NCBI GenBank assembly: GCA_026131555.1
Contig: JAMXJH010000009.1
Span: forward strand, 1 to 64,000
Direction: 5' to 3'
Source: Aerococcaceae bacterium NML190073
GTDB taxonomy: Bacteria > Bacillota > Bacilli > Lactobacillales > Aerococcaceae
Length of the DNA: 64,000 nucleotides
In this document: one piece after another, positions 47,948 through 56,281 of the stretch
Layout of the letters: each line of letters opens with the position of its first letter
Position numbering within the stretch: the first letter of the stretch is position 1
Position numbers and translations under genes: made by a program
The notes under the pieces: generated by a model
What the model was told of the DNA's origin: nothing
What the model saw: the letters and a program-made list of their open reading frames with translations, nothing else
The model's database searches: none

Positions 47948-48496
47948 ATGCAACGTGCATTGATTCATATTGACTATACGAACGATTTTGTCGCGACAGA
48001 CGGAAAACTCACCTGTGGTGAACCCGGTCAGGCAATCTATCGGAAGGTGTACGACCTGACACGTCAATTCCACGAAGCAGGCGACTTTATCGCCTTTACC
48101 ATTGACTGCCACCGCCAAAATGACCCCTTCCACCCCGAAACGAAACTGTTCCCACCTCACAACATTCAAGGAACAAGCGGTCGATATTTATACGGCGAAC
48201 TGGAAACTTATTACCAATCTATCAAGGATGAACCGAATGTGTATTATACCGACAAGACACGCTACTCCGCTTTTGCCGGAACGGATTTGGAAATCAAATT
48301 GCGCGAGCGTGGCATTACAGAACTGCACTTAGTCGGCGTTTGCACGGATATTTGCGTCCTGCATACTGCCGTTGATGCTTACAACAAAGGGTTTCAACTC
48401 GTTATCCACCGAGATGCCGTTGCCAGCTTCAACCCTGCCGGACACGAATGGGCATTGCAACATTTCCAACACACCCTCGGTGCAACCGTTCTATAA
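47948..48496 (+). CDS. Isochorismatase-family cysteine hydrolase, nicotinamidase-like
   Basis: Probably deamidates nicotinamide to nicotinate in NAD salvage. The catalytic triad fits D9 (H-I-D-Y), K103 (T-D-K-T-R-Y-S-A-F) and C136 (V-C-T-D-I-C-V), and the metal ligands D53, H55 and H71 are in place. 182 aa, the size of short PncA enzymes such as YueJ. ATG at 47948 follows TGAGGTGA. Single gene between the permease and a bidirectional terminator. Confidence 0.88.
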   Translation: MQRALIHIDYTNDFVATDGKLTCGEPGQAIYRKVYDLTRQFHEAGDFIAFTIDCHRQNDPFHPETKLFPPHNIQGTSGRYLYGELETYYQSIKDEPNVYYTDKTRYSAFAGTDLEIKLRERGITELHLVGVCTDICVLHTAVDAYNKGFQLVIHRDAVASFNPAGHEWALQHFQHTLGATVL

Positions 48497-48500
48497 TAAA

Positions 48501-48545
48501 AAATCCTTATCCATTCGGCAACCGAAACGGATAAGGAATTTTTTT
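48501..48545. terminator. Bidirectional terminator
   Basis: A 9-bp outer stem (TCCTTATCC and complement, 48504-48537) with a second inner stem TTCGG/CCGAA, flanked by A-runs and T-runs, between convergent genes. Confidence 0.85.
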
Positions 48546-48547
48546 GC

Positions 48548-49087
48548 TTAAGGCATTGGTGCAGGTGGTGTATTGGAAACGAGTTGCGCAATTCCCCAGC
48601 GAATCAATTCATTCAATGCAAAGATAATGACGCCACTTAGTACAGCTTGCTTCACGCTAATTCGTTTGCCGGACACGAGCAACGCACAATAGCCGGCAAC
48701 AATAATTACCCCGAAGACGAGCGGAATGATGAAGGCATGCTCCGTAAAGAACGCCACACCGAAAGCTGTTTCCAAACCTAGACTCAGCACGTTGATGATA
48801 AAGACCATAATCGTCATGTAGAACAGGCTCACCCCATAAGAAAACTGGCTTTCTGCCGCTACGACACTGACAATCACCTTATTGATGAATGCCGGAAGCG
48901 CAATTGCCAGTAATATGCCGACGAAGCCCCCCACTGCTGTCATTATGTAAAGTGACGGTCCAACTTCCACTCCTGCCATCGGAGGCATTTGTGAAATTGC
49001 AATAACTGCTCTAACAACCGCCAAGATTAACATACCCAACAATAATACCGCTGTCCAAATTTTCGTTTCTTTTGTTAATTTTTCCAT
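48548..49087 (-). CDS. Membrane protein of unknown function (179 aa)
   Basis: About five predicted helices (around 12-32, 45-68, 85-108, 117-138, 147-165), a short N-terminal cytoplasmic stretch and a proline-rich end. The alternation of long helices with few charges resembles Yip1-like or DUF membrane proteins, but I cannot name a family. ATG follows AAAGGATG. It ends 3 bases before the terminator shared with the nicotinamidase gene. Confidence 0.75.
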   Translation of the reverse strand: MEKLTKETKIWTAVLLLGMLILAVVRAVIAISQMPPMAGVEVGPSLYIMTAVGGFVGILLAIALPAFINKVIVSVVAAESQFSYGVSLFYMTIMVFIINVLSLGLETAFGVAFFTEHAFIIPLVFGVIIVAGYCALLVSGKRISVKQAVLSGVIIFALNELIRWGIAQLVSNTPPAPMP

Positions 49088-49166
49088 TTATATCCACATC
49101 CTTTCTACATTATTATACAATATAAGAAATAAGGTTTGAATCTATTTTTTCTGCACCTTTGGCTAT

Positions 49167-49703
49167 TTAATCTTCCAAAGGTACCTGTTTAATTTTGTCC
49201 CGAGTTATATGGTAGTATGCAACGACAAATAATATAGTCCCTATCATCGCTCCTATGAATCCACGCACCCAGCTAGCCATTTCGAATAAGGGTTCATTAA
49301 ACAATAACCGCATTCCCACATTATTCCCCAGTAACATTATAAAGAAAAAGATAAAACCTTTCTTCATCGTTTGGCGCTTTAGCTGCTGTAATGCCTGTTT
49401 ATGTTCCTCTCGCGTTTCCAACTCTGTATCAAGGATGTTATTTTTTTGGATACAGAAATAGACAATTAAAATATTCAGTGTTAGCAGTCCAAATAATAAT
49501 ATAGTGCTAAACGAGAATTGATTGTGCCAACTATCATAGACCACTCCAGCTATTGTCAGAATTGGTAACAGTACGTAGGTTGTATACACGCTCATCTTAG
49601 CTAGTACTTTTTGTATATAAGCACTCTGAAACTCATCTAGCTTATGCTCATTTGTCCAAGTTTCTGTGACATATTTCCACAACAAATTATCTATTTTTTT
49701 CAT
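49167..49703 (-). CDS. Membrane protein paired with an HTH regulator (possibly DUF3278)
   Basis: 178 aa with two pairs of helices (about 38-85 and 115-165) separated by a charged K/E/Q-rich stretch (90-112). The arrangement and the coupled small HTH gene recall DUF3278 proteins of Lactobacillales; that assignment is tentative. The ATG at 49703 lies 7 bases after AAGGAG; the alternative at 49709 is too close to the site. It overlaps the end of the HTH gene by 17 bases, so the two are translated together. Confidence 0.75.
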   Translation of the reverse strand: MKKIDNLLWKYVTETWTNEHKLDEFQSAYIQKVLAKMSVYTTYVLLPILTIAGVVYDSWHNQFSFSTILLFGLLTLNILIVYFCIQKNNILDTELETREEHKQALQQLKRQTMKKGFIFFFIMLLGNNVGMRLLFNEPLFEMASWVRGFIGAMIGTILFVVAYYHITRDKIKQVPLED

Positions 49704-49926
49704 TGCCATTCTCCTTTATATCTTTTTGGTTTAACTCTTCCACTTCCCAAAACAGAGCATTTAAGTCTGTTTGTAACGCTTTTGCCAATTTAATACATAG
49801 ATCCAACGATGGATTGTATTTATTATTCTCAATGAGATTGATTGTTTGACGTGCGACATCAATTTCTTTGGCTAACGTCATTTGCGACCAGCCTCGCGCG
49901 ATTCGAAATTCTTTCACACGGTTCAC
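49687..49926 (-). CDS. Small XRE-type HTH transcriptional regulator (YozG/YvaO type)
   Basis: 79 aa with one Cro/CI helix-turn-helix (residues 1-60: R-x-A-R-G-W-S-Q-M-T-L-A-K-E, then R-Q-T-I-N-L-I-E-N-N-K-Y-N-P-S-L). It starts with GTG at 49926 after AAAGGAG. It is fused by overlap to the membrane-protein gene, a common regulator/membrane-protein pair whose partner may act as its signal receiver. Divergent to the PH-domain gene. Confidence 0.88.
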   Translation of the reverse strand: MNRVKEFRIARGWSQMTLAKEIDVARQTINLIENNKYNPSLDLCIKLAKALQTDLNALFWEVEELNQKDIKENGNEKNR

Positions 49927-50014
49927 AAAACCACTCCTTTCTATATGTCATATATATTTGACTAAATTGTATATCTTTCTTTTCTGTTTGTCAACTATAT
50001 GTGACACTTTTTAG

Positions 50015-50049
50015 AAAAATTTGCCTTTTTTGCTGATTAGTAGTAAGTT
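50015..50049 (+). promoter_or_regulatory. Promoter of the PH-domain gene with shared 18-bp element
   Basis: An 18-bp sequence (AAAAATTTGCC then T6 and G, 50015-50032) holds a -35 TTGCCT (50021-50026), 17 bases before TAAGTT (50044-50049). The identical 18 bases recur at 56213-56230. Confidence 0.45.
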
Positions 50050-50080
50050 AATGGTAAATCAATTAAAGGAGTGGATCGTT

Positions 50081-50530
50081 ATGGCATTCGGTTTGGGCAA
50101 TTTAGTACAAGGTTTAATGGGCAACTTCAGTGAGCAATCGCCCGAGAAATTGCAAGCAGATTACCAAGATTACTTAATGGCAGATGAAACCGTCCAATCC
50201 GGTTACACATTGATTCGCGATGCGATTATTTTTACCAATCGCCGCTTATTATTCATCGACCGACAAGGCGCTACCGGCAAAAAAACCGCCCTCAAATCCA
50301 TCTACTTGATGAATATTGTGGACGTTGATGTGGAAACTGCCGGCATGGGAATTGATGACAGTCAAATTACCATTACCTACTTAAAGAATGTTAAGTTGTT
50401 CTCACATCACGAGGAATCGGCAACACTCTTATTGGAGTTCCCTAAATCCGCTGATGTACTTGCCTTATATCGTTTCTTATTGGAATTGGCCTACGAGAAC
50501 CGCCTACGCATCAATCAGAAACATCACTAA
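50081..50530 (+). CDS. PH-like domain protein (bacterial PH domain, YvbH-like)
   Basis: 149 aa: a short glycine-rich start, then a bacterial PH domain (about 25-145) with the beta-strand pattern R-D-A-I-I-F-T-N-R-R-L-L-F-I-D and K-S-I-Y-L-M-N-I. No signal peptide or membrane helix. Function unknown; these proteins are often stress-induced. The ATG at 50081 follows AAAGGAGTGG; a longer frame from 50021 would begin in the promoter. Terminated by a strong bidirectional hairpin. Confidence 0.88.
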   Translation: MAFGLGNLVQGLMGNFSEQSPEKLQADYQDYLMADETVQSGYTLIRDAIIFTNRRLLFIDRQGATGKKTALKSIYLMNIVDVDVETAGMGIDDSQITITYLKNVKLFSHHEESATLLLEFPKSADVLALYRFLLELAYENRLRINQKHH

Positions 50531-50536
50531 TACAAT

Positions 50537-50577
50537 ACACAAAAACAGCAGGTGTTTCCGCCCTGCTGTTTTTGTGT
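50537..50577. terminator. Bidirectional terminator
   Basis: A 16-bp stem (ACACAAAAACAGCAGG and complement) with a 9-base loop between the convergent PH-domain and NADH oxidase genes. Confidence 0.9.
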
Positions 50578-50582
50578 GTAAA

Positions 50583-51950
50583 TTATTCGGCTGTGATTGC
50601 CGCCATTGTAATGTAGTTGTATGGCTTGTTGAAGTGCGGTAAGAAGAAGATATCCAATAAAGCTAAGCGCTCGATTGTTACTTTCTCTTGGATAGCTAAT
50701 GAGAACATGTGGATTCCCATTGACATATCTTCTTTAGAAGCCATTTGTGCACCTAATACAACGCGTGTATCTTTATCATAAACGATACGTAATTTCACTT
50801 CGTGGTTGTCGTGCTCCATGAATTCCGGTTTTTGCAAGTCAGAGAAGTCTGTTGCAACCGCATTGTAGCCGGCGCGTTTTGCTTTCTCTAATGTTAAACC
50901 GGTTGAAACCATCTTCAAGTCATAAATGGAAATACCGTTTGAACCTTGAACACCGATCGATTCCAATTCAGTACCGCACGCATTGTGTGCGCCGACAATT
51001 CCTGAACGAACCGCATTCGTTGCCAATGCGATATAGTTTGTATCATTGATTGAGTTGTCGTATACCGTTGCGCAGTCACCGATTGCGTATACATCTGGCA
51101 AGCTTGTTTGTTGTTGTTTATTAACTAAGAATGCACCGTTGCGGAACAATTCCAATTTACCGTTTGCCAATGCTGTGTTTGGACGGAAACCAACTGCTAA
51201 GATAACCATATCAACTTCGAAAGTTTCTTTGTCTGTTACTAAGCGTTCTACCTTGCCGTCACCTTCAACCGCTTGTACTGTTTGACCGAATGCTAAGCGA
51301 ATGCCGTGGTCTTCCAAGTTTTTGTTCATCAATGCCGTGAATTCCGGATCATAGTAACCGCCTAAGCTTGTTTGTGCGATATCGACTAGTGTTACTTCTT
51401 TGCCTAAACGCTCAAAAGCTTCTGCCAATTCCACTCCGATGTAACCTGCACCGACAACAGCAACGCGTTTGATGTCCGGATTTTCTAATTTTTCGATGAC
51501 TTCTGCAGAGTTTTGATACAATTTAACGAATTGCAAGTTCTCTAATGTTGCTTTGAATTCACGTGTGCCTTCTACTAATTCTACACCCTTGATTGGCGGA
51601 ATAATTGGTTGTGAACCTGTTGCAAAAATTAATTTATCGTAAGATTCCACGTGTTTTTCGCCGTTCAACAATACGTGAACCTCTTTCTTATCGAAGTCTA
51701 CGTGTTCAACCGGTGCGTTCATGTGAACTTTTGCACCTGCGGCTTCTAATTTTTCTTTGTTAGAATAGAACAAACCTTCCGGTCCGGCAATTTGTTTACC
51801 AATCCACAAAGCCATGCCACATCCTAAGAATGAAATGTTAGAGTTTTGGTCGAACACAACGATTTCGTTATCTGTTCCATAATTCGCCAACATTGTGTTA
51901 ATACATGCTGTTCCTGCGTGGTTTGCGCCCACTACTACAATTTTGCTCAT
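50583..51950 (-). CDS. nox: Water-forming NADH oxidase
   Basis: A flavoprotein reducing O2 to water with two NADH; restores NAD+ and removes oxygen. The FAD site starts V-G-A-N-H-A-G (7-13), the redox cysteine is C44 in S-F-L-G-C-G-M, the NADH-binding G-A-G-Y-I-G is near 165 and A-I-G-D-C near 290. H11 and C44 fit the Nox group, not CoA-disulfide reductase. The ATG at 51950 (455 aa, usual length) follows AAGGCAGG; a longer version adds 12 residues and is less likely. The divergent promoter has a Rex-like site. Confidence 0.92.
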   Translation of the reverse strand: MSKIVVVGANHAGTACINTMLANYGTDNEIVVFDQNSNISFLGCGMALWIGKQIAGPEGLFYSNKEKLEAAGAKVHMNAPVEHVDFDKKEVHVLLNGEKHVESYDKLIFATGSQPIIPPIKGVELVEGTREFKATLENLQFVKLYQNSAEVIEKLENPDIKRVAVVGAGYIGVELAEAFERLGKEVTLVDIAQTSLGGYYDPEFTALMNKNLEDHGIRLAFGQTVQAVEGDGKVERLVTDKETFEVDMVILAVGFRPNTALANGKLELFRNGAFLVNKQQQTSLPDVYAIGDCATVYDNSINDTNYIALATNAVRSGIVGAHNACGTELESIGVQGSNGISIYDLKMVSTGLTLEKAKRAGYNAVATDFSDLQKPEFMEHDNHEVKLRIVYDKDTRVVLGAQMASKEDMSMGIHMFSLAIQEKVTIERLALLDIFFLPHFNKPYNYITMAAITAE

Positions 51951-52043
51951 GCAATAATGCCTGCCTTTCATTTTGTAAAATATCAAGGGTGAAATCCCTC
52001 ACAAAAAGTACTATACCATATTGCTTAAGCGGTTTCAACAACT

Positions 52044-52095
52044 GTTATAGCAAATTCTACAAAGTGTGTTAATTCACAAGGGGATATGTTATACT
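52044..52095. promoter_or_regulatory. Overlapping divergent promoters with Rex-like site
   Basis: The palindromic hexamer TGTTAA (52067-52072) serves as -35 on both strands: leftward to TATAAC (52044-52049) for nox and rightward to TATACT (52090-52095) for the HTH gene, each with a 17-base spacer. The sequence GTGTG-TTAAT-TCACAA (52064-52079) overlaps it and half-matches the Rex consensus TTGTGA-N6-TCACAA, with one good half-site. Confidence 0.5.
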
Positions 52096-52190
52096 TCTGA
52101 TGGCGCAAAGATATTTTACCCTTTGTGCAAAGCATCTTTGCTTGGCGGGATAAAGTAATTAAGATAGGATAAATCCGAGGAGGAACGACG

Positions 52191-52637
52191 ATGACATTTG
52201 GTAGTTATTTGAAACAGCAACGCGAATTGAAGAAATACTCACAACAAGAAGTTGCCGAGAAACTTTTTGTCACAAGGCAGACTATCTCCAACTGGGAGAA
52301 TGGTAAGAGTTATCCTGATATTGATCGGCTAATCGCCTTAAGCGAACTGTATCACGTTTCCCTTGATACTTTAATTAAAGGAGAGGATTCGACTATGTCG
52401 CACACACTATCACAACACGCGAAATTAGCTCGCCTTCAGCAAAGGCTACTCGCACTGTTAATTCTCGCAAATAGTTCGCAACTGCTCTGGAACCGCATCG
52501 GCACACCTGATATACCTATCAAAGATTTCATTGAAGGATTAATTATCGGTATCAGCTTAGCGAGTGCAGCCCTATTGATTGTTTCATATCGAAACCCAAC
52601 TTGGTTAATACGTCGCCAGTGTTGGTGGGAAAAATAA
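52191..52637 (+). CDS. XRE-family HTH regulator with C-terminal membrane part
   Basis: 148 aa: an N-terminal HTH (residues 5-62, Q-Q-E-V-A-E-K-L-F-V-T-R-Q-T-I-S-N-W-E-N-G-K-S-Y-P-D) followed by a linker and two hydrophobic segments (about 85-98 and 118-135), a membrane-tethered regulator. ATG 52191 follows GAGGAGG. The leader of about 90 bases folds into two hairpins (52103-52128 and 52127-52141). It lies opposite nox and upstream of the convergent exporter operon; its targets are unknown. Confidence 0.88.
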   Translation: MTFGSYLKQQRELKKYSQQEVAEKLFVTRQTISNWENGKSYPDIDRLIALSELYHVSLDTLIKGEDSTMSHTLSQHAKLARLQQRLLALLILANSSQLLWNRIGTPDIPIKDFIEGLIIGISLASAALLIVSYRNPTWLIRRQCWWEK

Positions 52638-52644
52638 ACGCAAC

Positions 52645-52680
52645 AACTCCGCGTAAGCGTTGCTTACGCGGAGTTTTTTT
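52645..52680 (+). terminator. Terminator of the HTH gene
   Basis: A 14-bp perfect stem (AACTCCGCGTAAGC and complement, 52645-52675) with a GTT loop and seven T. Confidence 0.9.
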
Positions 52681-52689
52681 ATATCTGTA

Positions 52690-53910
52690 TTAACGTAAGA
52701 TTTCGACAACGTTTTTGCGAGCGGCTGCTTTAGCTGGAAAGACACTGAAGATAATCCCTATCACAACTGAAATCAAGACACTCATCAATGCGGTTGGTAA
52801 ATCGACCGCGGCATTGAACGGTAAGAACCCGCTAATCGCAAATGCCAAGCCAATTCCGCTCAAATATCCGATGATGCCGCCAATTGTGGTAATGACAATT
52901 CCTTCGAGTAAGAATTGCGTCTGAATGCTCGATTGGGTTGCTCCCAGTGAACGTCTAATACCAATTTCCTTTGTTCGTTCTGAAACGGAAATATACATCA
53001 TATTCATCACGCCAACGCCGGCAATGAACAAGGAAATGCCTGCAACTGAGGAAACGAAGTACGTAATAATCTTCAATTGCTCGCCAATTTGGTTCATAAA
53101 TTCAGTTTGGTCGAAATATTCATACGAACCGTCATCTTTAGCTGAACCATTTTCCTTAAGATATTGGCTAATTCGTTTGCTGAGTGTTTGCATATCTGCC
53201 GATTCCTTGAAATACACTGTCAGCGTTGGGCTCGGAAAACGCAACGGATTATTACGATCGAATGTCCCCTTAGGAATCGCTGCTTGCGCATTGTTTAACC
53301 CGAAACCAAAGCCGAAGCCGCCCGATTCTTCCGGTGGCGCCGGCACAAACACACCGACAATTGTGTACTCCTGGTGGTCCAAAGTCAGCGAACGTTGTAA
53401 AGCCGCTTGCTCTGATCCGAATAATTCAATTGCCATTGCAACATCAATAACCACATAACGTTGCTTATTCTCGGAATCCATTTGCGTCAAATTTCGCCCG
53501 GCGACCATTTGGTAATCTGTGAATTCAGCAACTTTAGTCGCGTATGTATTCGCCTTACCGCGATGATTGCTCGTCAAATGCGTCGTTTCTTGAAGTTCCT
53601 GTTCTCCAAGCTTTGCTTCGTCAACACCTTCCATCGCCTCGATTGCTTCGATGTCTTTTTGCTTGTAGGGAACGATTTTCATCGGATCTTTCTCGTAATT
53701 CGATTGGTTGAAATAGAACATTTGACTGCGGCGACCGTGTTCGTCTTTAGCAAATTCTTCCAACGTTTGCTTACGAAAGCCATTCCCTAGACTCATAATC
53801 GTAATTACCGCAGCAATTCCGATTATGATACCAATCATCGTCAAGAATGTTCGGCGACCGTTTGTCCGTAAGGTAAAGAGAGAGGATTTCAAAATTTCAA
53901 TCAACTGCAT
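52690..53910 (-). CDS. MacB-like ABC transporter permease
   Basis: 406 aa: an N-terminal helix (about 20-45), a large extracytoplasmic domain (MacB_PCD, about 45-270) and three C-terminal helices of the FtsX domain. Such permeases move substrates in a mechanotransmission mode without a membrane channel. It is the last gene of a three-gene operon (adaptor, ATPase, permease) and overlaps the ATPase gene by 10 bases. Substrate unknown; antimicrobial peptides or virulence-type peptides are common for the family. Confidence 0.92.
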   Translation of the reverse strand: MQLIEILKSSLFTLRTNGRRTFLTMIGIIIGIAAVITIMSLGNGFRKQTLEEFAKDEHGRRSQMFYFNQSNYEKDPMKIVPYKQKDIEAIEAMEGVDEAKLGEQELQETTHLTSNHRGKANTYATKVAEFTDYQMVAGRNLTQMDSENKQRYVVIDVAMAIELFGSEQAALQRSLTLDHQEYTIVGVFVPAPPEESGGFGFGFGLNNAQAAIPKGTFDRNNPLRFPSPTLTVYFKESADMQTLSKRISQYLKENGSAKDDGSYEYFDQTEFMNQIGEQLKIITYFVSSVAGISLFIAGVGVMNMMYISVSERTKEIGIRRSLGATQSSIQTQFLLEGIVITTIGGIIGYLSGIGLAFAISGFLPFNAAVDLPTALMSVLISVVIGIIFSVFPAKAAARKNVVEILR

Positions 53911-54755
53911 GATGTTTCCTCCTCCGCCTCATCTTCTGTTTGATACGTTTTATTGAATTCTCGGGTTAAGTCCGCCGCATTATTTGCCTGACTATTTTGT
54001 TGGATTTCTCCGTCGACAATCACGATATGGCGAGTTGCGTAACTTTGTAAAGTCGGGTCATGCGTTACCATGACAATTGTCACACCCTCTTCGCGATGCA
54101 ATTTAGAGAGAATCTCCATAATCATTCGCGATGTTTTGGTGTCGAGAGCCCCGGTCGGCTCATCGGCAATAATGAAGCTAGGACTGTTAATTAAAGCGCG
54201 GGCAATCGCCACTCTCTGCTTCTGTCCGCCGGATAATTCACTCGGTTTATGATGCCCTTTATCGCCTAACCCCACGCGTTCCAACGCTTTTTGGACAGGG
54301 GCTTTCGTCTGCTTGGCGCTGTAACCATTGTAGATGAGCGGCAACCGCACATTCTCATAAACTGTCATATTGCCAATCAAGTTGAAATCTTGGAAAACAA
54401 ATCCGACCATCTGATTGCGCAATTGAGAGATTTGTTTATCTGTCCGTTGTTCGATTGGACGACCATTGAAACGATATGCCCCTTCGAAATTGTTATCGAG
54501 AAAACCCAGCACATTGATTAACGTCGACTTCCCTGAACCCGACGGTCCCATGATTGACACAAATTCACCCTTGTTAATGGAAAAATTCACATCTTTCAAC
54601 ACATGGAGCTGCGATTCTCCCATCTGATAGTATTTATTAACGTGCTCGATTTCAATCATCGGTATGTTGGTATTGGTTTGGTTCATGACACCATCATCTT
54701 GAACAAACGATGTAACCTCTGTTGACGATGATGCTTCATTCTTGTTATTCAACAT
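53901..54755 (-). CDS. MacB/LolD-type ABC transporter ATPase
   Basis: 284 aa with an unusual N-terminal extension of about 35 polar residues (N/S/T-rich) ahead of the core E-I-E-H-V-N-K-Y-Y. Walker [10 protein letters not shown], signature L-S-G-G-Q-K-Q-R and Walker B I-I-A-D-E-P-T-G-A-L-D are intact, and an S/T/E-rich tail follows. The ATG at 54755 (AAGGTGAG upstream) overlaps the end of the adaptor gene. Functions with the adjacent permease. Confidence 0.93.
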   Translation of the reverse strand: MLNNKNEASSSTEVTSFVQDDGVMNQTNTNIPMIEIEHVNKYYQMGESQLHVLKDVNFSINKGEFVSIMGPSGSGKSTLINVLGFLDNNFEGAYRFNGRPIEQRTDKQISQLRNQMVGFVFQDFNLIGNMTVYENVRLPLIYNGYSAKQTKAPVQKALERVGLGDKGHHKPSELSGGQKQRVAIARALINSPSFIIADEPTGALDTKTSRMIMEILSKLHREEGVTIVMVTHDPTLQSYATRHIVIVDGEIQQNSQANNAADLTREFNKTYQTEDEAEEETSCS

Positions 54756-54756
54756 A

Positions 54757-56058
54757 CTACTCACCTTGCCCGCCTTCTATTGGCATTCCAGGTATCTCAG
54801 CTTCTCCTTCAAAATCCGATGACATTTCTGCAACTGCCACCACTTGACCGTCTTTCACATCAAACGGGTTCATCAACAAGACATCGCCTGCCGCCACATG
54901 CTGTAAGGCAACTTGTTGAATTCCTTGACGTTCCAATTTGATTTCTGTTTTGTGCGCAATTTGGTCGCGAACAATGAAGACGTAATTCTTCCCATTTTCT
55001 TCCAAAATAGCTTCCTTCGGAATGACAAATCCCGGTAAATCAATTTGAACTTTCACTGAGAAGCCCGGTTGGATAAATTCTGCCGGAGCAATTTTGTAAC
55101 GATAGCGCGCACCACTTACCTCTCCACCTGACGGCGCAGCAGGCGTATTAGAACCTTGCGTATTCGCCGAAGGTGCAGGAATCGCATCATATTCTACCAT
55201 CTCACCTTTAAGTTCGCGCTCCTCGGCATTGACAAATAAACGCGCCGGGCGGCTTGTACCTAATACGTAGAATTCATATTCCGACACAGAACCTTCAACA
55301 GCTACTTCATTACTAATAATCCGTACCAATGGTACTTGATTATTATCGCGCCCCGCTTCGTCTAATACAACTTTTCCTGCAAATTTCGCCTTCACTTGAC
55401 CGTGCTGTTGTTCTTTCAAGCGAATTAATTTAATTTCAATATCCTCAATTTGGCGGTTGACTTGACGAATTTGTTCTTTAGTACCGCCACCCGTTGGCGC
55501 ACCCCCTTCTTCGTCACTTGATTGTGCGCTTGCGTTCGATTTGCCAATTGCTTCAACAACGTAATACTGTTGCTTACCGTCTTCGGTCCAATAAGTACTA
55601 ATTAAATCCCCTTGATAATTGTAAACGCCGCCGGTTTCTTCACGTAATTGGGCAATTAATTCCTCACGTTGGTTATACAAACGTGTTTGTTCACGCAAAG
55701 CATCCTCTAAATCATATTTATTTTTGTCTTGGAAATAAGCATACAAGATATCTCCCTTCTTGACGTACTGACCATCCTTAACATAGACGGTTTCAATTTC
55801 GCCTAGAGCGGCATCATAGAAGTAGCTATTATCTGATTGTAATTGCGCTACCCCATTCAACGACACAGGCTCCTGCGCAAAAACGGTATGCGTCTGATAC
55901 ACCATTTGTCCCTCTGCTAAATCAGGTTGGTTCAAGTTACCTTTACCAATTTGATTCGTAACGCCTCCGAAGATTAAGTTCCAAAGACTCGCCACCACTA
56001 CTGCCAAGAAGATTGCTCCACCTGCAATTGCGATGATTATTTTTTTCTTTGCGGACAT
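54757..56058 (-). CDS. HlyD/MacA-like membrane fusion adaptor
   Basis: 433 aa: an N-terminal membrane anchor (about 5-27), an extracytoplasmic body with a biotinyl-lipoyl-like half (L-N-G-V-A-Q to V-Y-V-K-D-G-Q-Y-V-K-K-G-D), a coiled coil near 120-210 interrupted by an S/G-rich insert, and a beta-barrel part; the C-terminus is E/G-rich. It should link the MacB-like transporter to extracellular export. First gene of the operon; the start at 56058 has only a weak GGTGA-like site. Confidence 0.88.
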   Translation of the reverse strand: MSAKKKIIIAIAGGAIFLAVVVASLWNLIFGGVTNQIGKGNLNQPDLAEGQMVYQTHTVFAQEPVSLNGVAQLQSDNSYFYDAALGEIETVYVKDGQYVKKGDILYAYFQDKNKYDLEDALREQTRLYNQREELIAQLREETGGVYNYQGDLISTYWTEDGKQQYYVVEAIGKSNASAQSSDEEGGAPTGGGTKEQIRQVNRQIEDIEIKLIRLKEQQHGQVKAKFAGKVVLDEAGRDNNQVPLVRIISNEVAVEGSVSEYEFYVLGTSRPARLFVNAEERELKGEMVEYDAIPAPSANTQGSNTPAAPSGGEVSGARYRYKIAPAEFIQPGFSVKVQIDLPGFVIPKEAILEENGKNYVFIVRDQIAHKTEIKLERQGIQQVALQHVAAGDVLLMNPFDVKDGQVVAVAEMSSDFEGEAEIPGMPIEGGQGE

Positions 56059-56212
56059 ATGTTCACCATGCTTTCTGAAATGTATTTGTTAACAAAAAGT
56101 TGTTAAAATGTATTACTCGCTCATCATTATATCATATACATTCTGCCTAAATAAAGAAATTACTATAAATAATGTATAAAGAAAATGTAAATTTTTGTCA
56201 GAATCAACTTAC

Positions 56213-56248
56213 AAAAATTTGCCTTTTTTGAATGAAGTCTAGTAAACT
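56213..56248 (+). promoter_or_regulatory. Promoter of the acyl-CoA dehydrogenase gene with shared 18-bp element
   Basis: The same 18 bases as at 50015-50032 occur at 56213-56230, holding TTGCCT (56219-56224), 18 bases before TAAACT (56243-56248). Confidence 0.45.
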
Positions 56249-56281
56249 GTTGAATAGTAAGTCTGCGAAAGGAAGATGGAA

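Noticed and set aside
52101-52145. HTH leader hairpins as a known riboswitch
   Set aside because: Compared mentally with preQ1, fluoride and guanidine types; conserved cores are missing.
52925-53458. Plus-strand open frame opposite the MacB-like permease
   Set aside because: Antisense shadow with no ribosome site and no recognisable domain.
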